From: Pseudomonas congelans
GTDB taxonomy: Bacteria > Pseudomonadota > Gammaproteobacteria > Pseudomonadales > Pseudomonadaceae
Reading direction: 5' to 3'
Assembly: GCF_900103225.1 (NCBI RefSeq)
Contig: NZ_FNJH01000001.1
Coordinates: forward strand, 990,980 to 1,054,979
Length of the DNA: 64,000 nucleotides
A program made the translations under genes and the position numbers. Positions 21,701 through 24,930 of the stretch are shown piece by piece. Numbering within the stretch: position 1 is the stretch's first letter; each line of letters opens with the position of its first letter. A model generated the notes under the pieces. That model worked only from the letters and a program-made list of their open reading frames with translations. It did no database searches and was not told the DNA's origin.

Positions 21701-23336
21701 CCTTGAGGATACCCAGCAGCGCCACGACCATTTCCGGGCCGCGACGCAGGCTCACTGCGACCCGTGTATCCGGCTCTACGCCCAGTTCGATCAGACGATG
21801 GGCAAGCTGGTTGGCCTGTTGGTTGAGTTCGGCGTAAGTGAGCAACGGACCGCTGTCGCTGCGCACCGCGCAGGCATCCGGACGCTGGGCGACCTGTTGT
21901 TCGATCAATTGGTGAATCAGAACATCGCGGGGATAGGCGAGGGCGGTTTCGTTGAAAGTGGCCAGTTGCTGATGCTCGTTCCTGCTCATCAGCGGAAAGT
22001 GCGCCAAGGGCGTGTCGTGTTGATTCAGCACAGCTTCAAGCATGGCGAAGATGCGCTGCTGTACGCGTTGCGCTTCCTCGAAGGTGAAGTAAGCCGTGTT
22101 GAAGTTGAAATCCAGGTGGACGTCTTCAGAGGGATGGTAATCGCGTACGAAGATCGCCATGGGCGTCTGCTCGTAACCGTTGTCCAGCATCAGCACCCGC
22201 GCAGGGTCATCGCAGCCGAACGTGACGTCACCATCGAAGCTTTCGAATGACAGTGAAACATCGAACAACTGGTGGCGTCCGGTTTGCGCCAGCCGCAGGC
22301 TACGGTTGAGTTCGGCAATCGGGAAACGCTGGTGGCGGTAAGTGCGACGTAGTTGCGTGCCGATGTTATTCATCAGGTCGACCAGCGTTTCATGCGGGTC
22401 GAAGCCCACGCGAATCGGGCTGACCGAAGAAAACATGCCGATGGTGGCCTTCTGACGAGCACTGGTACGGTTATGCACCGGCATACCGACAACGATCTCA
22501 TCGACGCCTACAGTGCGGCAGAAATAGGTGCTGATCACGCCGACCAGTACATGAGCCACGGACAAGTTGCATTCGCTGGCAAACCGAGTCAGCGCGTTAT
22601 AAAGCGCGCGGGGCAACATGGCTTGAACCTGGTCACTGGGGGCTGGAACGCTGGAAAGGCCCGCCTTGAAATCTGCTTTGCGTTGCAGCAGAACCGGCGG
22701 CAGTTGCGCGTAGGCCTGCTCCCAGAACAGTCGATCACGCTCGTAGCGAGAAGACGTCATGTAGGCCTTGTCTTCCTCAAGGAACGAGAGGTAAGAAGAT
22801 CCCTCGACAAGCACTTCCTTGCCTTCCAGCAAGCCCGAGTAGACATCGTCCACGGCATGCGCGATCAGCACTGCACCGATGCCGTCGGCAACCAGGTGGT
22901 GCAAGCGATTGAACCAGTAATAGAGCTGCGGCCCGCAACGAACCAGACGCGACTCCCAGAGTTGTCCGGTCATTGACTCAAAGGGTTGGCGGAAGGACTC
23001 GCGCAGATGCGCAATGGCATGCTCGACGTTGCCGTCGACCTCAGGCAAGTCGGTCACTTCAAGCTTGAACGGCGCCTCGGACAGCACCCGCTGGCCGCCC
23101 ATCCCGCTCTCGTGACTGAAACTCAGACGCAGCGCGTCATGGCTGTCGATGACCCTCTGGATGGCGTTCTCGAACAGTGCAATATCGATGTCGCCCTTGA
23201 TCTCCAGAGTCATGCCGATGTTGTAATAAGGCAGGTGCGGATAGGCGAGCTGATCAAGCCAGATACCTTGCTGAACCGAAGCCAACGGAAGAGGCTCTTG
23301 CTCTTGCGTGCACAGATTGTCGATCAACGAATTCAT
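1..23336 (-). CDS. syrE: Syringomycin synthetase SyrE (NRPS), 3' part beyond window
   Basis: Giant non-ribosomal peptide synthetase that builds the first eight residues of syringomycin. The frame stays open from ATG at 23336 to the left edge, about 7778 residues, with no stop. The start has an AGGTG ribosome site 7 nt upstream. Seven complete C-A-T modules and part of an eighth C domain are visible. Adenylation codes read Ser, Ser, Dab, Dab, Arg, an unusual code at module 6 (Phe by synteny) and Thr. The N-terminal C domain has no upstream carrier, so it should acylate Ser1 with the fatty acid. Condensation domains 2 and 8 carry HHxxxxxGD, 3 and 4 a degenerate form, and 5-7 are canonical LCL type. 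Known SyrE is about 9.4 kb of protein-coding codons, ending in T and thioesterase domains, so roughly 1600 residues lie outside. It follows syrC by 311 nt and has its own syr-syp box. Confidence 0.95.
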   Translation of the reverse strand, partial: MNSLIDNLCTQEQEPLPLASVQQGIWLDQLAYPHLPYYNIGMTLEIKGDIDIALFENAIQRVIDSHDALRLSFSHESGMGGQRVLSEAPFKLEVTDLPEVDGNVEHAIAHLRESFRQPFESMTGQLWESRLVRCGPQLYYWFNRLHHLVADGIGAVLIAHAVDDVYSGLLEGKEVLVEGSSYLSFLEEDKAYMTSSRYERDRLFWEQAYAQLPPVLLQRKADFKAGLSSVPAPSDQVQAMLPRALYNALTRFASECNLSVAHVLVGVISTYFCRTVGVDEIVVGMPVHNRTSARQKATIGMFSSVSPIRVGFDPHETLVDLMNNIGTQLRRTYRHQRFPIAELNRSLRLAQTGRHQLFDVSLSFESFDGDVTFGCDDPARVLMLDNGYEQTPMAIFVRDYHPSEDVHLDFNFNTAYFTFEEAQRVQQRIFAMLEAVLNQHDTPLAHFPLMSRNEHQQLATFNETALAYPRDVLIHQLIEQQVAQRPDACAVRSDSGPLLTYAELNQQANQLAHRLIELGVEPDTRVAVSLRRGPEMVVALLGILKAGGAYVPIDPDLPSARQAYMLEDSSPQALLTTQDLHDNLPALDLPVLVLDGRDDNAQLTEQPTGNPDAKALGLQPNHLAYVLYTSGSTGQPKGVMNEHLGVVNRLLWARDAYHVDSNDRVLQKTPFGFDVSVWEFFLPLLAGAELVMARPGGHQEPDYLAQVMSDAGITLLHFVPSMLDVFLEHRSNRDFPQLRRVLCSGEALPRALQRRFEQHLKGVELHNLYGPTEAAIDVTAWECRPTDPGESVPIGRPIANIQMHVLDALGQLQPLGVAGELHIGGIGVARGYLNQPELSAERFIADPFSNDPQARLYKTGDVGRWLANGALEYLGRNDFQVKIRGLRIEIGEIEAALALCAGVREVVVVARADDPAHPDDKRLVAYLCGEPTPAENLRKELLEHLPDYMVPSAFVQMDSLPLTPNGKLDRKALPAPDAQSLISRGYEAPQGEVETLLASIWADVLKVEQVGRHDHFFELGGHSLLAVKLIQRMRQVGLSADVHVLFGQPTVAALAAAAGGDSEIVVPANLIPERCDRITPQMLPLINLSQAQIDHVVQDVPGGAANVQDIYPLAPLQAGILYHHISAEQGDPYTLKALFALSDRARLDDFSSALQDVINRHDILRTAVLWEDLDEPVQVVLRQAELHVTELCLDPADGPVDEQLHQRFDRRHYRLDVRNAPLMRIVVSHDPVNDRWLAMLLSHHLVSDATSLTVVLHEIQAHLLGQGNALGETVPYRNYVAQARLGVSEAQHEAFFREMLGDVDEPTLPFGLQNVQDGGRDLEEASVTLAAELNLRLRAQARQAGVSVASLMHLAWARVLGNVSDREQVVFGTVLLGRMQAGDGADRALGMFINTLPLRVDIDATTVAEGLKATHQRLTSLLGHEHAPLVLAQRCSGVAAPTPLFSALLNYRHSVVSDVSAEAATAWEGIESFGTEDHTNYPLTLNVDDLGDDFTLTIQAVQQINAQRIGEYMQVALRSIVEALEHTPQAALNSLSILPDDERELLLAGLNDTAHPYPRDVLIHQLIEQQVDQRPDACAVSGDSGPLLTYAELNQQANQLAHRLIELGVEPDTRVAVSLRRGPEMVVALLGILKAGGAYVPIDPDLPSARQAYMLEDSSPQALLTTQDLQDNLPDITLPILVLNDHQESAQLAAQSSANPDTKALGLQPNHLAYVLYTSGSTGQPKGVMNEHLGVVNRLLWARDAYHVDSNDRVLQKTPFGFDVSVWEFFLPLLAGAELVMARPGGHQDPDYLAQVMSDAGITLLHFVPSMLDVFLGHRSTRDFPQLRRVLCSGEALPRALQRRFEQHLKGVELHNLYGPTEAAIDVTAWECRPTDPGDSVPIGRPIANIQMHVLDAQGQLQPLGVAGELHIGGIGVARGYLNQPELSAERFIADPFSSDPQARLYKTGDVGRWLANGALEYLGRNDFQVKIRGLRIEIGEIEAALAKHPAVHEAVITAREDVPGDKRLVAYYTLVAEHASVDIDSLRAWLQEQLPAYMIPTAYVLLDSMPLTPNGKLDRKALPAPDGDALITRGYEAPQGETEEQIVAIWQDLLGVEQVGRHDHFFELGGHSLLAVSLIDRLRKQGLNLNVNTVFTAPSVREMALAISQDKQALFQAPANRIPADCTQLAPDMLPLVNLSVDEIELITSAVPGGAANVQDIYPLVPLQEGILFHYLLNRERDAYLVRSTIEFDSRARLDAFLEGLQTVIDRHDVLRSSVHWVGLPQAVQVVHRQAQLPVHTLTLTPDEDALSQVDRLSDPGRLRMDLQQAPLLQAYIAGDPNSERWLLALIDHHMISDHTTLELILEEIRLLMRGQGADLLPPQPYREFVAQTLASPASAHEAYFTRRLADVDSPTVPFELVEVQGDGNDVKEAELALSSDLCARIRTQARERGMSSAVLFHVAWAQVLARCTGRDDVVFGTVVTGRLQGTIGAERAMGMFMNTLPVRVQLATQGAQELVMATHRDLSELLSHEQASLALAQRCSGMATAVPLFSSLLNYRHQSEDSQLQWPGLRLLDSSERTNYPLCLSVNDYGSDLGLLIHSVQPADPQRLCAMMQCALEQLTDALVHTPQMAVTQLDVLPTAERNLLLETFNQNHQDYPKDLCIQHLFEAQARTQPDAIAVAFQAQRLSYAELNRQANRLAHHLIDLGIGPDDRVAICVERGVEMMVGLLGVLKAGAAYVPLDPAYPADRLTYMIEDSTPSAVLTQRHLQECLPTLTLPLVLLDNDQRNTFTERDDNPVVETLGVRNLAYVIYTSGSTGNPKGVMIEHRGLVNYSVDAVRLFALSPTDTVLQQNTLNFDLSVEEIFPALLAGATLAPSSEIFGSEATENHGIHPTVLHLTAAHWHTLVAEWHKQPQVVEQRLQHVRLINVTGDALSAQKLKLWDEIRPTHTRLINTYGPTEATVSCTAAYVSHDAVAGSEGSGNATIGKPMANTRIYLLDGHQQPVPYGAAGEIFIGGDGVARGYLNLAEVNAERFLADPFSNDPDARMYKTGDLARYMADGRIEYLGRNDFQVKVRGFRIELGEIEARLGNCAGVKEAVVVAREDNPGDKRLVAYVVAQPQSQVTAAELRAELAPQLAEYMLPSAFVLLDELPLTPNRKLDRKALPAPDADALISRGYEAPQCETEEQIVAIWQDLLDVEQVGRHDHFFELGGHSLLAVSLIERLRKQGLNLNVKTVFTAPTVREMALAISQDKQALFQAPANRIPANCTQLTPDMLPLVELSAAHIELITSTVPGGAANIQDIYPLAPLQEGILFHYLLNRERDAYLMRSMIEFDCRARLDAFLEGLQTVIDRHDVLRSSVHWNGLPQAVQVVHRQAQFSVHTLTLTPDEDALSQVDRLTDPSHLRLDLRQAPLLLAYVAGDPNSDRWLLALLDHHMVSDHVTLELILEEIRLLMRGQGADLLPPQPYREFVAQTLAIPSSAHEAYFTRRLADVDSPTVPFDLVEVQGDGNDVEEAELTLSSDLCAGIRTQARERGMSPAVLFHVAWAQVLARCTGRDDVVFGTVVTGRLQGTVGAERAMGMFMNTLPVRVQLTAQGAHELVMATHRDLSELLSHEQASLALAQRCSSVSTAVPLFSSLLNYRHQGQDSQLQWPGLRLLDSSERTNYPLCLSVNDYGRDLDLVIHGVQPADPQRLCAMMQCALEQLTDALAHTPQMAVTQLDVLPAAERNRLLETFNQNRQDYPTDLCIQHLFEAQVRTQPDAIAVAFQGQRLSYAELNHQANRLAHHLIGLGIGPDDRVAICVERGVEMMIGLLGVLKAGAAYVPLDPAYPAERLAYMIEDSTPSALLTQRDLQMRLPTLKLPLVLLDEDQRTTFTERDDDPVVEALGVRNLAYVIYTSGSTGNPKGVMIEHRGLVNYSVDAVRLFALSQSDIVLQQNTLNFDLSVEEIFPALLAGATLAPSREVFGSEGTETHGIHPTVLHLTAAHWHTLVAEWHKQPQLAAQSLQHVRLINVTGDALSAQKLKLWDEVRPAHTRLINTYGPTEATVSCTAAYVSHDAVAGSEGSGNASIGKPMANTRIYLLDSHQQPVPYGAAGEIFIGGDGVARGYLNLAEVNAERFLADPFSNDPDARMYKTGDLARYMADGRIEYLGRNDFQVKVRGFRIELGEIEARLGNCAGVKEAVVIAREDNPGDKRLVAYVVAQPQSQLTAAELRAELAPQLAEYMLPSAFVMLDELPLTPNRKLDRNALPAPQANAYASREHVEPQGETEIALAQIWQDLLDLEQVGRHDQFFELGGHSLLAMRLISQVRHQLGVELGLAALFAHPELSTLAVAITQAGRSNLPDIVPVARDQAWPLSFGQQRLWFLAQMEGASAAYHMPAGLSLHGKLDLEAMQRALEHLVARHEGLRTTFMQGDDGQPLQRISPADVGFNLHIYDLQGLADAEEKLQALASEESLQDFDLQQGPLIRGRLMRMAEDRHVLLLTLHHIVSDGWSIGVLTRELSALYAAFSQGQDDPLAPLDLQYLDYAVWQRRWLSGDLLQQQSHYWQQTLADAPALLMLPTDRARPALQDYAGAALPIVFDKDLTQGLKALSQRRGSTLFMTVMAAWAGLLGRLAGQDEVVIGTPVANRTRSEVEGLVGLFVNTLAIRVDLSGKPTAETLLARVKQQTLDAQTHQDLPFEQVVEVIKPVRSLSHSPVFQAMLSWENNEASDLTLGDMTLKSIELAADTAQFDLTLDMAEVDEQLVGTLEYATALFDESTMRRYLGYFQRVLEAMVADDQQVLEHVTLLGANEREHLLAGLNATEAPYPQDCTIHQLFEERVQAQPDAIAVSFESQRLSYAELNRQANRLAHHLISLGISPDDRVAICVERGVEMMIGVLGVLKAGAAYVPLDPAYPAERLAYMIEDSAPSALLTQRNVQAHLPTLDLPRVLLDDDQRDTFVERDDNPVVETLGAHNLAYVIYTSGSTGVPKGVMVEHRGLLAVSAAWAQLYALHAPLNHLQMAGFSFDVFSADLIRSLGFGGTLVLCPRETLMDPPALYRLLREASIGFADFVPAVLNSLLAWVEETGHDLSFMRTVVCGSDIWTAHSARQLRKLCGDHVQIVQAYGVTEASIDSTCFEFEATSQVDGVLPIGRALANTRIYLLDELGQPVPPGVAGELYIGGAGIARGYLNLPQLTAERFMDSPFVAGERLYRSGDMARYRADGNIEFLGRNDSQAKLRGLRLELGEIEARLAEVAGVRESVVVIREDSSGTPKLIAYLVEDATREPAGPALTPRALRQQLQLNLPEYMIPAAFVRMAALPLSANGKLDRRALPEPDAEAFDQHDFEAADGPLETAIAAIWADVLGVARVGRHDDFFALGGHSLLVMRVLAQVRQQLNMEVSPSAFFAAPVLRQFAERLANTQGNAGLAITPVQRSGALPLSFAQQRLWFLAQLEGGSAAYHIPVGLRLRGSLDQASLQRALDRIVARHEALRTTFVEEQGQPPEQRISAPETGFRLQLQVLAGQTDAEELLLAIAAQEAGEHFDLVNGPLVRGRLVRMADDDHVLLVTMHHIVSDGWSTGILNRELGALYEAFHQGAEDPLPALPVQYADYALWQRDWLSGDVLQQQRQYWQQALAGAPALLTLPTDRPRPAQQDYSGQTLELVLDTQLTHGLKALSQRHGSSLFMTVMAAWAALLARLSGQDDVVIGTPVANRMNAEVESLIGFFVNTLAVRVDLSGAPSVEALVQQVKQQTLAAQANQDLPFEQVVEVVRPQRSLSHSPIFQAMLSWQNNEDTALVLGDITLQGVAVAGDTAKFDLALDIGEMDGQLIGTLEYATALFDESTMRRYMGYFQRLLEAMVADDRQVLEQVPLLDTAEREYLLKDINATDRAYPAGQLMHRLFEAHAETAPQAIAVRQGERTLTYAELDSRANALAQHLRQHGVMPGTRVAILLDRSVELLASMLATLKCGAAYLALDRLAPEERLRFMLEDSEAIMLLTRSELTAPEMTPRLDLDTLQLPALSQGPVVLADQVAGETPACIIYTSGSTGLPKGVIVTHNGIVRLVQDNGYYEFCAEDRVAFSSNPAFDASTPEIWGALLNGGQSVIIEPQVLLEPVAFAAVLKRHEVTAMISSTALFNLYAGLIPEALAGLRMIMCGGERADPASFRRVREHSTQVRLFNGYGPTEGTTCATSYEIFDVLPDTLSLPIGKPNANVRVYVLDARREPVPMGVAGEIYIGGTGVALGYLNRPELTAERFSEDPFSQQPGARLYRTGDLARWLPDGNLEYLARNDGQVKVRGFRVELGEIESVLHLCDGVRNSVVVAHEASPGDTRLVAYYTVHADAEAPDPEDLRTQLSANLAEYMVPSVFMRLDALPLTLNGKVDQKALPVPDLNAMFERSYVAPEGATEQALAEIFQELLGLERVGRHDGFFELGGHSLLAAQLVSRVRQQLNGDMALRQLFNHPTVAELAKVVDGLQAVDTVSIEPVERNAPLALSFSQQRLWFLDRLDSGASSAYHMPMSLLLRGELDHRALKAALDRLVARHESLRTTFELHGEQPVQVIAAADSGFALAEQDLRSQPYEQASLSASRIADSEVAAPFDLRQGPLIRGRLLRLADDVHMLLITQHHIISDGWSVGVLVKEFTALYQAFSQHQPDPLPALSIQYADYAAWQRRTFTGERLAEQANFWREHLGGAPTLLSLPTDRPRPAVQSYRGGAVPVTIDAALRQRLERFCQTHNVTLFMGLLSAWSVLMARLGNEQDVVIGVPSANRGRTETENLIGFFVNTLALRVDLAQNPSVAQLLEQVRQTTLAAHERQDIPFEQVIEALQPPRSMSHSPLCQVALSLDNTSIGGELQLPGLSLHPVLQAHETAQFDLMLTLGSENGALTGVIEYASDLFDRSTVERFAQHFHTLLEAMLEDVAQPVLGLPLLSAAQRLASPALLQPKAVFASGLMVHQRFEQFAAAHPQGIALVFAGHEVSYRALNRRANRLARELLAQGVRPDDRVAILAERGTQMICAVLAVLKAGAAYVPLDPAYPAERLGYLLTDSAPVALLAQSACLDVLPAHSVPLLTLGTDNDDADLADESLDCNPEPDALCLSREHLAYVIYTSGSTGLPKGVLVEHGNVARLFDATAGQFNFGREDVWTLFHSFAFDFSVWEIWGALCYGGKLVIVPSEVARSPDDFYALVCEQQVTVLNQTPSAFRQFIQARERSPQEHALREVVFGGEALDFRSLRPWTARTPLSRTRLVNMYGITEITVHATYYPISQAEIDTAMPSLIGPALDDLCLRILDDYQQPVPVGVNGEIYIGGAGVARHYLNRTELNAERFIADPYAVHSGARLYRTGDVAHYRSDGGVVYVGRNDSQIKIRGFRIELGEIEAQLLACPDVREAMVIVREDRPGDKRLVAYLIAESGTAPESALLRSQLASVLAEHMLPSAFVTLEAWPLTTNGKLDRAALPAPDQFATVSREYEAPLGSLEITLAAAWQELLGVERVGRQDHFFELGGHSFLVISLIERLRQIGLLLDVGTVFSAPTLQAMAAVLAGGTKAERVAPANLIPVDCTVLTPDMLPLVKLTQQELEHIVADVPGGVANVQDIYPLSSLQEGILFHHLLQSEGDAYLMRTIATFDSRALLDKFLGALQVVINRHDIMRSALRWQGLSQPVQVVHRHAQLPVIQLDAAPGEDALQMLRERTDTYHMRLDLQQAPLIAAYITYDTRQEKWLMALLDHHLISDNVTLRLIMGEIQAVMDGRADTLPPSQPYRNFIARAACVSQAEHEAYFRQLLGDVDTTTAPYGVLDVRGGD
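750..3969 (-). other. SyrE module 7: LCL C, A(Thr), T
   Basis: Canonical C domain with HHIISDGWS near residue 6602. The A domain has [17 protein letters not shown] and NMYGITEITVH, giving D-F-W-N-V-G-M-V-H, a threonine code. The carrier is near residue 7482. Thr7 becomes dehydrobutyrine in syringomycin. Confidence 0.83.
3970..7139 (-). other. SyrE module 6: LCL C, A (Phe by synteny), T
   Basis: Canonical C domain with HHIVSDGWS near residue 5542. The A domain landmarks FDASTPEIW, MCGGERAD and NGYGPTEGTTC give pocket D-A-P-I-M-G-G-T-C. I do not recognise this as a standard Phe code; residue 6 of syringomycin is Phe, so the assignment rests on position. The carrier is near residue 6408. Confidence 0.75.
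7140..10339 (-). other. SyrE module 5: LCL C, A(Arg), T
   Basis: Canonical C domain starting LSFGQQRLWFLAQ, with HHIVSDGWS near residue 4477. The A domain reads D-V-A-D-V-G-A-I-D (landmarks FSFDVFSADL and AYGVTEASID), an arginine-type pocket. The carrier has ALGGHSLL near residue 5352. Predicted to add Arg5. Confidence 0.8.
10340..13609 (-). other. SyrE module 4: C, A(Dab), T
   Basis: Near copy of module 3, with the same HYLLNRERD in the C domain and the same D-L-E-H-N-T-T-V-S pocket. The carrier is near residue 4286. Its downstream end differs from module 3 because a canonical LCL condensation domain follows. Predicted to add Dab4. Confidence 0.83.
10620..13790 (-). repeat. Dab module repeat copy (SyrE module 4)
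   Basis: Matches 13880-17060 at an offset of about 3261 nt. The unit spans the A domain and the preceding C and T regions, so it is a whole-module duplication. Ends are approximate. Confidence 0.78.
13610..16879 (-). other. SyrE module 3: C, A(Dab), T
   Basis: The C domain has HYLLNRERD where dual C/E domains have HHxxxxxGD, then HHMISDH. The A domain landmarks NFDLSVEEIF, INVTGDAL and NTYGPTEATVS give pocket D-L-E-H-N-T-T-V-S, the 2,4-diaminobutyrate code. The carrier is near residue 3197. Predicted to add Dab3. Confidence 0.83.
13880..17060 (-). repeat. Dab module repeat copy (SyrE module 3)
   Basis: Partner of 10620-13790. Both copies share the HYLLNRERD motif and the Dab pocket. Confidence 0.78.
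16880..20149 (-). other. SyrE module 2: C (dual-type motif), A(Ser), T
   Basis: The C domain carries HHISAEQGD near residue 1120 and HHLVSDA. The A domain repeats the module 1 serine code D-V-W-H-L-S-L-I-D and is nearly identical to it over about 1.3 kb of DNA. The carrier is near residue 2110. Predicted to add Ser2. Its C domain closely resembles the C domain of SypB module 3. Confidence 0.85.
17384..18660 (-). repeat. Serine A-domain repeat copy (SyrE module 2)
   Basis: Nearly identical to 20651-21936 in module 1, at an offset of about 3267 nt. A short variable patch lies near 18243-18330. Confidence 0.8.
20150..23336 (-). other. SyrE module 1: starter C, A(Ser), T
   Basis: Starter C domain with HHLVADG near residue 144. 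The A domain has TSGSTG near residue 630 and pocket residues D-V-W-H-L-S-L-I-D, a serine code, with FGFDVSVWEF and LYGPTEAAID as landmarks. The carrier motif LGGHSLL is near residue 1020. Boundaries are approximate. Predicted product: 3-hydroxyacyl-Ser1. Confidence 0.85.
20651..21936 (-). repeat. Serine A-domain repeat copy (SyrE module 1)
   Basis: Partner of 17384-18660. It covers the A domain from the start of its C-terminal subdomain back through the core motifs. Confidence 0.8.
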
Positions 23337-23446
23337 CTCAAAGCACCTGTTTGCGAAATCAATTGGCTCGTCTCCGGTCGAAGGGCGGCGCGGCATGGCG
23401 CAGGACGACTGCCAGTCGGCGGGAGGATTAAGAACATTGAAAAAAA

Positions 23447-23491
23447 AATAGAGCATCCACCTGGGGATGTCTGTCATGGGAAGCTGGGACA
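23447..23491 (-). promoter_or_regulatory. syrE promoter with syr-syp box
   Basis: On the minus strand TGTCCCAGCTTCCCATGACA lies at 23491-23472. It fits the SalA-regulon syr-syp box consensus TGtCccg-N6-cggGaCA. Its right half ATGACA resembles a -35, and 19 nt further on is TCTATT (23452-23447), a -10-like hexamer. The sypC promoter has the same layout. Confidence 0.75.
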
Positions 23492-23599
23492 AGTGCGCGC
23501 GGTAGCCTTGCGGGCTGGGGGATCAATGATTCAAGGCTGCGCCGGTATAGACGCCTTGACCGATTCGATTGGCCTGTCGAACGAGGCGCAGAGCGAAGT

Positions 23600-23617
23600 T
23601 GGGGGCCTAAGCCCCCA
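23600..23617 (+). terminator. Terminator-like hairpin between syrC and syrE
   Basis: Seven-base-pair stem TGGGGGC/GCCCCCA with loop CTAA. It is followed on the plus strand by ATTTTTTATT, so it looks like an intrinsic terminator for plus-strand transcription. Read on the minus strand, the direction of syrC, the hairpin is followed by AACTTCG and lacks a U-tract. Confidence 0.55.
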
Positions 23618-23647
23618 TTTTTTATTCAGTGAGGTATCGAGTGACTG

Positions 23648-24859
23648 TCAGGCGACGGCGGGCTGAAGAACTTCCTCGATGAAGCGGAAGGCGGTTTGTT
23701 TCGATTGCAGGGTGGAGGCGAAGAACGCGAGGTGGCTGCCATCGCGCTCTACGTGCAGCGTGGCGTCCTTGATCGACGCGGCAATATGCCGTGAGCCGCC
23801 GATGTGCGTAGTCGAATCGGCATCGCCCGCCACTACCAGGGTTGGCGCGGTGATGCGCGTCAGTCGTGGTGCCAGCTCGGTCTTGTTCAGCGCGTCATTC
23901 AAGCGCGCATAGCGATAGAACAACTCGGGATTGACGTAGGGGTAAAGCACCACATGGGCGATGGATTCAGGAGTGGTGGCCAGCGTCGCCTGGTCGAGGA
24001 ACATCGCTTGCAGGTCAGCAGCCTCACCACGATCCTGAGCAGCGCTTTCCATCAGCCACTCGAAGTTTTGCTGATGGGCGGTGCGCAGGTCGTTGTCGTC
24101 CAGGTTGTAATCACCATGCCACAAGCTCAGGGAGTTGACCCGGTCGGCATGTTCGGCAGCGGCGCTCAGGGCGATCACCGCGCCGCCGCAAATGCCCATC
24201 AGGTGGGCGGTCGACAACCTGAAGTGATTCATCACGCTGATCATGTCGGCGACCTGGGCATCGGTGTCCACCGCAATCTGGTCGAATGCCTCGCAGTCAC
24301 CGAACAGCCCTCGGGTTTCCCAGGTCACGACAAAAAAACGCTCGCTCAAGGCATTGAACCAGTCGCGACAGAGATCGAACGGAATGCCGCAGGGCAGTGC
24401 CAGAACCACGGGAGGCAGCTCGCGGTTGGCACTGGCATGCACCAGCAAGGGGGCATTGTCACGGGTGGTCAGGTGCAGTGTCTCGATGTGCGGCACTGCA
24501 CCGCTGAATTCAAAATGCTTGAGCAGTCGATTGAAGGCAGTGACGTCTGCAGCATCGTCGAAGTGCTCGTAGCTGTAGTCGAGCGCTTCACAGATTTTGC
24601 GGCTTATAAAGTATTCGAACGACGACAGTTGCGCCTCGCCACCATGCAAGTACTGCAGGGTGCGCACACCGATGCGCGCAAACGCGGCATTAATCGCCCG
24701 CTCTGTGGCTCTAACGCTGGAGCATGCCGGCTCTGGCAGCGAGCCGTTGTCCCGGACGAGAAAGCTCAGGCATACAGGATCGGGCAAATTGAGGGCAAGG
24801 TGCCTGAGCATCCTCACCGTCTCGCACAGACGCATCGCTGCGTCGGAGGAAATAGTCAT
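23648..24859 (-). CDS. syrC: Aminoacyltransferase SyrC (chlorothreonyl shuttle)
   Basis: Alpha/beta-hydrolase-fold acyltransferase of 403 residues. In characterised SyrC it takes Thr or 4-Cl-Thr from the SyrB1 carrier onto an active-site Cys and passes it to SyrE, giving residue 9. The nucleophile elbow here is GICGG with Cys224 in place of the usual Ser. Asp348 (GDAD) and His376 (GSHLAFF) complete the triad. These numbers match the known enzyme only if translation starts at 24859, which supports this ATG despite a weak ribosome site. It lies 71 nt after syrB2, in the same direction, and is presumably cotranscribed from the syrB1 promoter. No transmembrane or export signal was seen, so it should be cytosolic. 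Confidence 0.93.
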   Translation of the reverse strand: MTISSDAAMRLCETVRMLRHLALNLPDPVCLSFLVRDNGSLPEPACSSVRATERAINAAFARIGVRTLQYLHGGEAQLSSFEYFISRKICEALDYSYEHFDDAADVTAFNRLLKHFEFSGAVPHIETLHLTTRDNAPLLVHASANRELPPVVLALPCGIPFDLCRDWFNALSERFFVVTWETRGLFGDCEAFDQIAVDTDAQVADMISVMNHFRLSTAHLMGICGGAVIALSAAAEHADRVNSLSLWHGDYNLDDNDLRTAHQQNFEWLMESAAQDRGEAADLQAMFLDQATLATTPESIAHVVLYPYVNPELFYRYARLNDALNKTELAPRLTRITAPTLVVAGDADSTTHIGGSRHIAASIKDATLHVERDGSHLAFFASTLQSKQTAFRFIEEVLQPAVA

Positions 24860-24930
24860 GGATCTGTACTCTTTTTGGGCGCTTTTCTCAGGTACGTTGC
24901 GCGAGGCTACTGTCGTCTGCCGCAGGCGGG

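Larger units (their letters stand above)
23337..23647. other. syrC-syrE intergenic region (311 nt)
   Basis: No gene is seen here. It holds the syrE syr-syp box and -10-like hexamer, a predicted syrE leader of about 100 nt, and a GC-rich hairpin close to the syrC stop. Confidence 0.8.
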
